From a bacterium (GTDB lineage: Bacteria > ARS69): a DNA stretch of 6,145 nucleotides. Below the pieces are notes generated by a model. That model saw nothing but the letters and a program-made list of their open reading frames with translations, was not told the origin of the DNA and made no database searches. The translations under genes and the position numbers were made by a program. Each line of letters opens with the position of its first letter. Position 1 is the stretch's first letter. This document shows, piece by piece, positions 1 through 5,412 of this stretch. The stretch is taken from NCBI GenBank assembly GCA_025774865.1, contig JALGZO010000235.1, forward strand, positions 1 through 6,145, written 5' to 3'.

Positions 1-198
1 CGCCGCGTCGAGAACGCCGCGCGCCGCGCGCAGCTGGCTTTCCCAGATCTCGCCCGCATCGTGCTCGACCCAGCCCGGCTGGCGGAAGTGCTGCGTGAAT
101 TCGTACTGGTCGCTGGCGACGATGGCGCCTCGGCCGTCGAAGAGGATCGCGCGCGACGACGTCGTCCCCTGATCCAGAGCCATGATGAAACGACTCAA
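1..198 (-). CDS. glpK: Glycerol kinase, N-terminal fragment (runs off the window)
   Basis: This is the first 66 residues of an FGGY-family kinase that phosphorylates glycerol to sn-glycerol-3-phosphate with ATP in the cytoplasm. Seen: the first phosphate-binding motif [11 protein letters not shown] directly after the start, then [16 protein letters not shown], which is characteristic of glycerol kinases among FGGY enzymes. The rest of the roughly 500-residue protein lies beyond base 1. I chose the TTG at 198-196 because the purine-rich stretch at 210-202 (AGGGGAGGG) is spaced correctly for it, and because the resulting [13 protein letters not shown] gives the usual first beta strand. The ATG at 183-181 would sit about 20 nt from that site and leave almost nothing before the motif. 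The gene follows ftsY after 30 nt on the same strand, so read-through from ftsY is likely. The family call is firm; the start is inferred. Confidence 0.9.
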   Translation of the reverse strand, partial: MSRFIMALDQGTTSSRAILFDGRGAIVASDQYEFTQHFRQPGWVEHDAGEIWESQLRAARGVLDAA

Positions 199-201
199 GG
201 G

Positions 202-210
202 CCCTCCCCT
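202..210 (-). promoter_or_regulatory. Ribosome binding site of glpK
   Basis: On the minus strand this reads AGGGGAGGG. Its GGAG core ends 5 nt before the TTG at 198-196 but about 20 nt before the first ATG at 183-181. It therefore decides the start choice in favour of TTG. Confidence 0.6.
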
Positions 211-226
211 CCGCGCGGCTCCGCGG
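211..226 (-). other. Small inverted repeat between ftsY and glpK
   Basis: CCGCG and CGCGG face each other across a 6-nt loop, just after the ftsY stop and before the glpK ribosome site. On the transcribed strand no T-run follows (the next bases are G-rich), so it is not a standard intrinsic terminator. It could protect or attenuate the ftsY-glpK message. In DNA this GC-rich it may also be chance. Confidence 0.25.
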
Positions 227-228
227 AA

Positions 229-1467
229 TCATTCCTCGAAGACGGCCTCCACGAACTCCTCGGCGGAGAAATCGCGCAGGTCATCGATGGCCTCCCCGAC
301 GCCGACGAACTTCACGGGAATCCCGAACTCGTCGGCGAGCCCGATGAGCACGCCGCCCTTGGCGGTGCCGTCGAGCTTGGTGAGCACGAGGCCCGTCACG
401 TTCGCGGCCTCGCTGAACAGACGCGCCTGCGAAATCGCATTCTGGCCCGTGTTGGAATCGAGCACCAGCAGGGATTCGTGGGGCGCGCCCGGAAGATCCC
501 GCCCGGTCACGCGCACCAGCTTCGAGAGCTCCTCCATCAGGGGCTTCTGGGTCTGGAGGCGCCCCGCCGTGTCGACGATGGCGACGTCGATCTTGCGCGC
601 GACGGCGGCCTTGACGGTGTCGAAGGCCACCGCCGAGGGATCCCCGCCCGACGGGCCGGAGACGACGTCACACCCGACACGCTCGCCCCAGCTCTGCAGC
701 TGCTCACTCGCGGCGGCGCGGAAGGTGTCGCCGGCGCCGAGGATCACGCTGTACCCCGCCTCCTTGTAGCGCGCGGCGAGCTTGCCGATCGTCGTCGTCT
801 TACCGGAACCGTTGACGCCGAACACGAGGATCACGTGAGGCTTCCCCTGCGTGGCGAGCGGCTCGCCCTTCGGCTCGACGCGCTGGAGCTTCTCGAGGAT
901 GGCCTGCCGCAACACGCCGCGAACGGTGCCGGCGTCGGCGCCGCTGGCCTGCGCCCGGACTGCCTCGAGGAGGCTCTCGGCCGTCTGCACGCCCAGGTCG
1001 GCGCTGAACAGCAGCATCTCGAGGTCCTCGAGCACCTCCGCATCGACCGTGCGACCGCCGATCAGCTCGCCGAGCCGTCCGACCAGGTGCTCGCTGGTCA
1101 GCCGCAGCCGATCGCGAAGACGGGCCGGTGGGGGTAGGGGCGCGGGAGCCGGCTCGGGTACGGGTTCGGGTACCGTCTCGCGCTCGTAGACCGGCTCGGG
1201 TGCGGGCATCGGAGTCGCCGCGCGCTCGGACACCACCTCCGGCGCGGTCTCCTCGGAGACCGCCACGGGCTCGGCGACGGCGTCCGGCTCCACCTGCGGA
1301 GCGGGCGGGGGGGGTGCGGCGCGGCGTGAGCGGAGGAGGAGCGCAAGTAGAACGATCAGCAGGATCGCGATCACGCCGAGCGCCAGCATCAGCGGGAGCG
1401 GGTTCGCCTCCGCCCACGCGGAGACGGCTTCGATCAGCGTCTGGATTTCGGATTGGAGGTCTTGCAT
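229..1467 (-). CDS. ftsY: Signal recognition particle receptor FtsY
   Basis: FtsY is the SRP receptor GTPase. It pairs with Ffh at the membrane and hands ribosome-nascent chain complexes to the Sec translocon. The protein has 412 residues. Domains in order: a strongly hydrophobic segment at about 24-45 followed by RSRR, a Pro/Glu/Ala-rich linker at about 51-115, the N domain helical bundle at about 116-205, and the G domain. The GTPase motifs are intact: GVNGSGKTTT (217-226), DTFRAAA (247-253), DTAGR (299-303), TKLDGTAKGG (363-372) and the closing GVGE (389-392). The N-terminal segment looks like a true membrane anchor, unlike E. coli FtsY with its peripheral acidic A domain; other bacteria are known to have anchored FtsY. 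The ATG at 1467 precedes the hydrophobic segment, but I see no good Shine-Dalgarno sequence before it. The gene is divergent from the transaminase and upstream of glpK. Confidence 0.97.
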   Translation of the reverse strand: MQDLQSEIQTLIEAVSAWAEANPLPLMLALGVIAILLIVLLALLLRSRRAAPPPPAPQVEPDAVAEPVAVSEETAPEVVSERAATPMPAPEPVYERETVPEPVPEPAPAPLPPPARLRDRLRLTSEHLVGRLGELIGGRTVDAEVLEDLEMLLFSADLGVQTAESLLEAVRAQASGADAGTVRGVLRQAILEKLQRVEPKGEPLATQGKPHVILVFGVNGSGKTTTIGKLAARYKEAGYSVILGAGDTFRAAASEQLQSWGERVGCDVVSGPSGGDPSAVAFDTVKAAVARKIDVAIVDTAGRLQTQKPLMEELSKLVRVTGRDLPGAPHESLLVLDSNTGQNAISQARLFSEAANVTGLVLTKLDGTAKGGVLIGLADEFGIPVKFVGVGEAIDDLRDFSAEEFVEAVFEE

Positions 1468-1565
1468 GCGGCCGCGGAGGATAACAGCGGCTTCGTGCCA
1501 TCACGAGCCCGGGAGCAAGGACGGGACGGGGGGTCGACGGGATCGTCGGGAACCTCGGAACGCCG

Positions 1566-1571
1566 TACAAT
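1566..1571 (+). promoter_or_regulatory. Candidate -10 box for the transaminase gene
   Basis: TACAAT matches the sigma-70 -10 consensus at five of six positions and stands out in this GC-rich divergent spacer. It would start transcription about 47 nt before the ATG at 1625. No convincing -35 lies at the right distance: the TTGACA-like TCGACG at 1534-1539 is 26 nt away. This is a weak call. Elsewhere in 1468-1624 I see nothing except the small hairpin at 1582-1596. Confidence 0.25.
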
Positions 1572-1581
1572 GAACCGCGCC

Positions 1582-1596
1582 AGGCTCTCGGAGCCT
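1582..1596 (+). other. Small hairpin in the transaminase leader
   Basis: AGGCTC and GAGCCT form a perfect 6-bp stem with a 3-nt TCG loop, about 28 nt before the transaminase start. It is too far from the ribosome site to block it and has no T-run. It may only stabilise the 5' end of the message. Confidence 0.25.
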
Positions 1597-1624
1597 CACG
1601 ACCCGAACGAAGCGAGGACAGGAT

Positions 1625-2608
1625 ATGGAGATCATTCGAGCCGGTGAGATCATGCTCACCGATCCGGCGCACCAGCGCCTTCCCCACGAGCCGGCCTACG
1701 GGCTCGGGGCGGCGTTCATCGCCGATCGGTTCTGTCCCCTCATCGAGGCGACCATCCCGATCACGGACTGCGGCTTCATGCACGCGGACGCCGTCTACGA
1801 CGTCGTGAGCGTGAGCCGCGGCTCGTTCTTCCGCCTCGAGCAGCACCAGGCCCGCTTCGCTCGCTCCTGCGACGCGATCCGGGTCCGGAACCCGTTCGGG
1901 CGCGAGGAAGAGGCGGAGATCCTGCACAAGATCGTCGCCCTCGCCGGATTGCGCGACGCCTATGTGTGGTGGACCGTGACCCGTGGGCTCCCCCCGCTCG
2001 GCCGGGGTGACATGATCGACGCCGACCGGTTCGAGAGCCGCTTCTACGCTTTCGCCGCCCCGTTCATCTTCGTCGCCGACGACGAGCAGCGCGCCCGTGG
2101 GCTCGATGTCATCGTGAGCCGCGAGCGCGTTCGAATCTCGCCCCGCGCCGTGGACCCGCGGGCCAAGAACTTCCACTGGCTCGACATGCAGATGGCGCTC
2201 TTCGAGGCCGGTGACCGAGGAGCGGAGTGGTCCGTCCTACCCGATGAGGACGGCTATCTGACGGAGGCGGCCGGCGCCAACGTCTTCGTGGTGCGGGACG
2301 GAACGGTCCTCACACCGGACGCGGGCTGCCTCGAGGGCATCACCCGTGAGAGCGTGTTCGATCTGTGCGCCGAGCTCGGCATCCCGTCGAAGGCCACCCG
2401 CGTGCGCGCCAGCGAGCTGCCCGACGCCCAGGAGGTCTTCCTCACGACGACAGCCGGGAGCATCATGCCCGTGCGCAGTGTCGACGGAGAGCTCGTAGGC
2501 GGGCGCGACGGGCCCGGCGAGATCTCGACCGCGCTCCACAACCATTACTGGGAGCGGCGCTGGGCGGGATGGGACGCGACGCCCGTGCGGTACGACCTCG
2601 CAATCTGA
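1625..2608 (+). CDS. Fold-type IV PLP transaminase, (R)-amine transaminase-like
   Basis: This is a class IV aminotransferase (branched-chain/D-amino acid transaminase superfamily) of 327 residues. Catalytic K181 in RAKNFHWLD forms the PLP aldimine. E214 in LTEAAGANVFVV contacts the pyridine nitrogen. GITRES (238-243) and TTTAG (274-278) fit the phosphate and carboxylate site loops. The order H53, Y58, V60 in FMHADAVYDVV, the long N-terminus, the flexible loop around R127 (PLGRGD) and the C-terminal TPVRY follow the pattern I recall from (R)-selective omega-transaminases of Arthrobacter and Aspergillus more closely than IlvE. The expected reaction is therefore amino transfer between a small amine or amino acid and a keto acid; the substrate is unknown. 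The ATG at 1625 has AGGA at 1615-1618; the ATG at 1652 (M10) is a weaker alternative. The gene stands alone, divergent from ftsY and convergent with the MBL gene. Branched-chain or D-alanine transaminase activity remains possible. Confidence 0.9.
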   Translation: MEIIRAGEIMLTDPAHQRLPHEPAYGLGAAFIADRFCPLIEATIPITDCGFMHADAVYDVVSVSRGSFFRLEQHQARFARSCDAIRVRNPFGREEEAEILHKIVALAGLRDAYVWWTVTRGLPPLGRGDMIDADRFESRFYAFAAPFIFVADDEQRARGLDVIVSRERVRISPRAVDPRAKNFHWLDMQMALFEAGDRGAEWSVLPDEDGYLTEAAGANVFVVRDGTVLTPDAGCLEGITRESVFDLCAELGIPSKATRVRASELPDAQEVFLTTTAGSIMPVRSVDGELVGGRDGPGEISTALHNHYWERRWAGWDATPVRYDLAI

Positions 2609-3613
2609 CGGACGGCCCGACGGACGGGTGGGGGACGGATCTCCGTCGACCAGCTCGCGCCGAATCAGCCCCTTGGTCTCGACGTACCGGAGGTGGGCGA
2701 TCGCCTCGCCCGTCGCAAACCACCGCTGCATGATCGGGAAGTCGCCCCAGCAGCGGGCCACGATGTCCCAGCTCATCTCGGAAGCGGTCTCGTAGGCGGT
2801 CTTGCGGCCTCCGGTGACGATGGTGATCACCTCGTTCGCCCGCTCGCGGTGATGCTCCACCAGCTCCGCGATCCTCTTCCCGAAGTCCTCGATGAGGCGC
2901 CGGTGGCCTGGCAGACAGAGCTCTACGTCCAGCTCGTCGACCTTCTCCAAGCTCGAAAGGTAGACGGCAAGCGGATCGTGGTCGTCGGTCCAGGCCTGGA
3001 TGTTCGGCGTGATGTCGCCGAGGACGTGGTCCCCGGAGAAGAAGATCTTCTTGTGAGGCTCGTAGACCGAGATATGACCGTTCGTGTGGCCGGGCGTCGG
3101 CACGATCTCCAGCCGGTAATCACCGACCTCGAAGACCTCTCCGCCGTCGAGCGAGACGTAGTCCACGATGGTCGACGGACCGAACTTGTTCCCGGGGTGG
3201 TTCTGTAGCGAGGCCCGCAGCTCCCCGGCCGGGAAGCCGCTGCGGGCCGCGTACTCGGCGACGGGGTTGTCCTCCAGCCAGTGGTCGAAGCCGGAGTTCA
3301 TCAGCGCGGCGTCGAGCGCCCCCATGAACGCCCTCGAGCCGCTCCGGAGCAGCGTCGGAATCAGCGCCGCGTGATCCGCGTGCAGGTGCGTCGCGATGAA
3401 ATCCGTCCGCTCGAGGTCTACCCCGATCTCGTCGAGACTGTTCTCCAGGACTTCACGGCAGTCCGGCCGATTCATGCCCGTGTCGATGATCAGGTTGCGA
3501 TCGTTCGACGTCAGGACATAGGAGTTGATCTCCCTGAGCGGATTCCCGGTGAGGGGAATCACCACGCGGTAGAGCCGAGGCAGTATCTCTTCGAACATCT
3601 TCTCGTTTCCCAT
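2237..3613 (-). CDS. MBL-fold metallo-hydrolase with winged-helix C-domain and run-on tail
   Basis: This is a metallo-beta-lactamase-fold hydrolase of the LACTB2-like type. Numbered from the ATG at 3613, the dinuclear metal ligands are complete: HLHADH (H76, H78, D80, H81), H176 in PTPGHTNGH, D195 in FSGDH and H237 in LPGH. Residues about 245-325 form a winged-helix-like domain (ATGEAIAHLRYVETKGLIRRE) typical of this group, whose members are mostly hydrolases of thioesters, nucleic acids or lactone-like substrates. The substrate here is unknown. Conserved sequence ends near residue 325 (base about 2639). No stop follows, so the frame continues 133 more residues of Arg/Pro-rich sequence, most of it antisense to the transaminase gene. 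The ATG at 3598 (MFEEILPRLY) is an equally good start: GGAAGGA touches the ATG at 3613 and is 15 nt from the one at 3598. The frame is open to 3814, but that part overlaps aroE and looks non-coding. Confidence 0.88.
   Translation of the reverse strand: MGNEKMFEEILPRLYRVVIPLTGNPLREINSYVLTSNDRNLIIDTGMNRPDCREVLENSLDEIGVDLERTDFIATHLHADHAALIPTLLRSGSRAFMGALDAALMNSGFDHWLEDNPVAEYAARSGFPAGELRASLQNHPGNKFGPSTIVDYVSLDGGEVFEVGDYRLEIVPTPGHTNGHISVYEPHKKIFFSGDHVLGDITPNIQAWTDDHDPLAVYLSSLEKVDELDVELCLPGHRRLIEDFGKRIAELVEHHRERANEVITIVTGGRKTAYETASEMSWDIVARCWGDFPIMQRWFATGEAIAHLRYVETKGLIRRELVDGDPSPTRPSGRPSDCEVVPHGRRVPSRPAPLPVMVVERGRDLAGPVAPAYELSVDTAHGHDAPGCRREEDLLGVGQLAGAHAGGLRRDAELGAQIEHALTGDALEAARVRCEDRSVPHHEDVGAGRLRQIAVLIG
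2607..2627 (+). repeat. Short direct repeat at the convergent gene junction
   Basis: GACGGACGG occurs twice with a 12-bp period (2607-2615 and 2619-2627). It covers the transaminase stop and the place where the MBL gene should end. A third GACGGA follows at 2634-2639 and pairs with TCCGTC at 2642-2647, but with only a 2-nt loop. No recognisable bidirectional terminator is present. Confidence 0.5.
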
Positions 3614-3659
3614 TCCTTCCGCGTTCCGGCGCGCCGCGATCAGCTCCCGATAGTAACGA

Positions 3660-3672
3660 AAACGGGGCGTTT
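3660..3672. promoter_or_regulatory. Inverted repeat in the MBL-aroE divergent spacer
   Basis: AAACG and CGTTT are separated by GGG in the 151-nt spacer (3614-3764), next to the least GC-rich patch there (TAGTAACGAAAACG). The position suits an operator acting on one or both divergent genes, but the arms are only 5 bp. A minus-strand TACTAT at 3655-3650 could be a -10 for the MBL gene; it has no matching -35. I see no other structure in this spacer. Confidence 0.2.
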
Positions 3673-3764
3673 CTGACGCATCGGCCTCCCGGCGCCGCGG
3701 AAACCCGCCCGGCTGGGCTACGGTTCCCCGACCGAGGGGTCCGCGCAGCGTAGGCGGGGTAGGA

Positions 3765-4634
3765 ATGAGAGCCATTGCCGACATCAGCGCCAGGACGAAG
3801 CTCTGCGCCGTCATCGGAAACCCGGTGGGTCATTCCCTGTCGCCAACGATCCACAACCGGGCCTTCCAGGAGCTGGGACTCGATTTCGTCTATCTGGCCT
3901 TCCGCGTGGAAGACGTGGGGGCTGCCGTATCGGGGATGCGCGCTCTCGAGAACTTCCGCGGGCTTTCCGTGACGATTCCGCACAAGGTGGCGATCATCGA
4001 TCATCTGGACGAGATCGCCGACGTCGACGCGCAGATCGGCTCCATCAACACCGTGGTGAACGAAGACGGGAAGCTCCGCGGCTTCGGAAGCGACGGCCCC
4101 GGCGCCCGCCAGGCGCTCGTCGAGAGCGGTGCGTCGGTGGCGAGCCAGCCCGTCCTGGTCCTGGGCTCGGGCGGAGCCGCGCGAGCCATCGCTTTCGACC
4201 TGGCCCATCGCGAGACCCCCTCGTCGTTGGTCGTCCTGGGCGTCATCGAAGACGAGCTGGGAGCGCTCGTACAGGAGCTGAGCGAGAAGACCGGTGTGAA
4301 CGCGGCGGGCGAGCTCCTCACCGAGGACAGTCTCGAGAGGCGGATCGCGGAGAGCCGGATCCTCATCCACGCCACTCCGATCGGGATGCACCCGAGGGAG
4401 GAGGAGAGCCTCGTTCCACCGGAGCTGCTGCACCCGGACCTCACCGTCATGGACATCGTCTACAACCCCTACGAGACCAGGCTTCTCGCGGACGCCAGGG
4501 CCCGGGGACTCCGGACCGTCCCCGGCGTCGAGATGTTCGTCAACCAGGCCCTGCTCCAGTTCGAGGCATGGACGGGAGAGCGCGCTCCCAGGGAAGTCAT
4601 GAAGCAGGTCGTCCTCGACCATCTCGACGGTTGA
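3765..4634 (+). CDS. aroE: Shikimate dehydrogenase
   Basis: AroE reduces 3-dehydroshikimate to shikimate with a nicotinamide cofactor, step four of the shikimate pathway, in the cytoplasm. It has 289 residues, a normal length. Substrate domain: VIGNPVGHSLSPTIHN (S24, S26), the catalytic Lys K74 in SVTIPHK, N95 in SINTV, and the catalytic Asp D110 in GFGSDGPG. Cofactor domain: GSGGAARA (134-141), ATPIGMHP (203-210), DIVYNP (230-235) and the closing QALLQFEAWTG (261-271). Two sites are unusual. The family's GxNTD reads GFGSD. The NRT-type NADP-binding motif after the second Rossmann strand is replaced by LGVIEDE (158-164). The ATG at 3765 is preceded by AGGCGGGG (3752-3759), and the protein starts just before the conserved ISARTKLCAVIG. 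aroK follows after 18 nt, so the two probably form an operon. Confidence 0.95.
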   Translation: MRAIADISARTKLCAVIGNPVGHSLSPTIHNRAFQELGLDFVYLAFRVEDVGAAVSGMRALENFRGLSVTIPHKVAIIDHLDEIADVDAQIGSINTVVNEDGKLRGFGSDGPGARQALVESGASVASQPVLVLGSGGAARAIAFDLAHRETPSSLVVLGVIEDELGALVQELSEKTGVNAAGELLTEDSLERRIAESRILIHATPIGMHPREEESLVPPELLHPDLTVMDIVYNPYETRLLADARARGLRTVPGVEMFVNQALLQFEAWTGERAPREVMKQVVLDHLDG

Positions 4635-4652
4635 ACGCGAGAAGGTGAATCG

Positions 4653-5006
4653 ATGAATCTCGTACTGATCGGGTATCGAGGCGCGGGGAAGTCGGCGGTC
4701 GCCGGGATCGATACCGGCGGCGGCGTGATCCTGCGGCCGGAGAACACCCGCAACCTGCGCCGCGGCGGCGCGGTCTTCTGGCTCAAGGCCTCGGTTGAGG
4801 TGATCGTCGATCGCATCCGGGAGAGCACCGAACGACCCGCCCTGACCGAGGGCAAGTCCTTCCTGGAGGAGGTCGAGGAGGTCCTCTCCGAGCGCCTGCC
4901 GCTCTACCGGGCGGCTGCGGACCACGAGGTCGACACCGACCCGCTGACCCCGACCGCGGTCGCGGACGAGATCATCCGGAGGTTCCGCGCACCGGCGGGC
5001 GATTGA
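4653..5006 (+). CDS. aroK: Shikimate kinase with large internal deletion, probably inactive
   Basis: A normal shikimate kinase phosphorylates shikimate to shikimate-3-phosphate with ATP. The parts present are clearly of this family: Walker A GYRGAGKS (7-14), TGGGVILRPENTRNLRRGGAV (21-41, listed here only to GGG 22-24 and RPEN 28-31 as key points), the lid region ERPAL (60-64), ERLPLYRAAAD (80-90) and VDTD (93-96). The protein has only 117 residues against the usual 165-175. The gap lies between S14 and T21: about 54 residues are missing in frame, taking the Asp-x-Asp that binds magnesium and shikimate and the FR arginine that grips the shikimate carboxylate. Without these the product should not bind shikimate normally. 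The start at 4653 has AAGGTGA (4642-4648). It is coupled to aroE. It could be a decayed gene with a second kinase elsewhere, or an assembly error. Confidence 0.85.
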   Translation: MNLVLIGYRGAGKSAVAGIDTGGGVILRPENTRNLRRGGAVFWLKASVEVIVDRIRESTERPALTEGKSFLEEVEEVLSERLPLYRAAADHEVDTDPLTPTAVADEIIRRFRAPAGD

Positions 5007-5029
5007 TACGAGCTGTCCTCGGGGGGCGG

Positions 5030-5215
5030 CTACGCGATGGCCTCTTCGTTCTCGTCGACGCCGAGCTGCGTGAGCCGCTGCGAGAGCGCGTCGAAGGCGT
5101 CGACCTCGTCGGGGACGACGTACTCCGAGAGAATCGAGAAGACGACGCCGGGAATGAAGATGTGGTTCCCTACCCTTCTCGTCTGCCGATTGGACGAATG
5201 GATTTCGCGCTTCAT
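5030..5215 (-). CDS. Small hypothetical protein
   Basis: A 61-residue ORF that I do not recognise. It has a basic N-terminus (MKREIHSSNRQTRR), a hydrophobic middle (HIFIPGVVFSILSEYVV, about 18-34) and an acidic C-terminus (GVDENEEAIA). This is balanced, protein-like composition, unlike the Arg/Pro/Ser-rich shadow frames nearby, so I think it is real. The hydrophobic part is short and contains Pro and Glu, so a membrane span is doubtful. The start at 5215 lacks a clear Shine-Dalgarno sequence; GGAG on the minus strand is about 20 nt away. It is convergent with aroK (23 nt between stops) and divergent from dodecin. Confidence 0.5.
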   Translation of the reverse strand: MKREIHSSNRQTRRVGNHIFIPGVVFSILSEYVVPDEVDAFDALSQRLTQLGVDENEEAIA

Positions 5216-5241
5216 GTCAGGTGTAAGCGACTTCCACTCCC

Positions 5242-5287
5242 GGTTCGAGAACCCCCGCCAGCGACCCTGCTGGCAGGGGGAACAACC
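5242..5287. repeat. Strong GC hairpin in the spacer upstream of dodecin
   Basis: CCCCCGCCAGC (5252-5262) pairs with GCTGGC plus GGGGG (5269-5280) around a 6-nt loop, with a single bulged A at 5275. An outer GGTT/AACC pair (5242-5245 with 5284-5287) closes it beyond an internal loop. Neither strand has a proper T-run behind the stem, so a factor-independent terminator is not convincing. It lies just upstream of the small minus-strand ORF start and could be a leader structure or a REP-like repeat unit. Confidence 0.55.
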
Positions 5288-5325
5288 AGCAGGCTAGAGT
5301 GTTGTAACAGGTGGGAGGCAGTAGG

Positions 5326-5337
5326 CAATCGCGATTG
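5326..5337. promoter_or_regulatory. Perfect 12-bp palindrome, possible operator
   Basis: CAATCGCGATTG is its own reverse complement and lies in the non-coding stretch between the small minus-strand ORF and dodecin. It abuts the 7-bp tandem repeat. A dimeric regulator site is possible but not shown. Confidence 0.3.
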
Positions 5338-5363
5338 GACGCTGGACGCTGGACGCTGGACTC
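5336..5363 (+). repeat. Heptanucleotide tandem repeat
   Basis: TGGACGC is repeated three times exactly (5336-5342, 5343-5349, 5350-5356), followed by a degenerate copy TGGACTC (5357-5363). It is in non-coding DNA 50 nt before dodecin. A similar near-repeat, GGCAGTAGGCAAT (5317-5329), comes just before. Such 7-bp arrays are prone to slippage and are common in intergenic spacers of some bacterial genomes. Confidence 0.85.
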
Positions 5364-5412
5364 CGCCTTCACGGTGCGTCGATACGGGAAACATCGAACG
5401 GGGAGAGAAGTC

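Noticed and set aside
61-1137. Long plus-strand open frame (358 codons) opposite ftsY and the start of glpK
   Set aside because: It is antisense to two clearly conserved genes, its Arg/Leu/Glu-heavy composition is a product of GC-rich third positions, and it matches no family.
1141-1200. Repetitive GGCTCGGGT/GGGTACGGGTT units as a DNA repeat element
   Set aside because: They encode the Pro-Glu-Val/Pro linker of FtsY (PEPVPEPAP) and are explained by the low-complexity protein segment.
800-2176. Minus-strand open frame (458 codons) spanning the ftsY start and the transaminase
   Set aside because: It overlaps ftsY out of frame and the transaminase in antisense, and turns into Arg/Pro-rich sequence typical of a shadow.
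2634-2647. Possible bidirectional terminator GACGGA/TCCGTC
   Set aside because: The loop is only 2 nt, the stem 6 bp, and neither strand has a following T-run.
3453-4925. Long minus-strand open frame (490 codons) opposite aroE and aroK
   Set aside because: Both opposing genes have full family motifs; this frame is their shadow and includes no recognisable domain.
5231-5262. tRNA T-arm-like sequence (GGTTCGAGAACCC)
   Set aside because: No acceptor, D or anticodon arms can be folded around it; the bases are better explained by the hairpin.
5279-5303. ECF-sigma-like promoter GGAAC-N17-GTT upstream of dodecin
   Set aside because: The GGAAC is part of the hairpin's closing arm and the -10 match is three bases; such a pattern is easily found by chance.
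5311-5412. Upstream extension of the dodecin frame
   Set aside because: It translates the heptamer repeat, has no dodecin homology, and the ATG at 5413 has a well-placed ribosome site.
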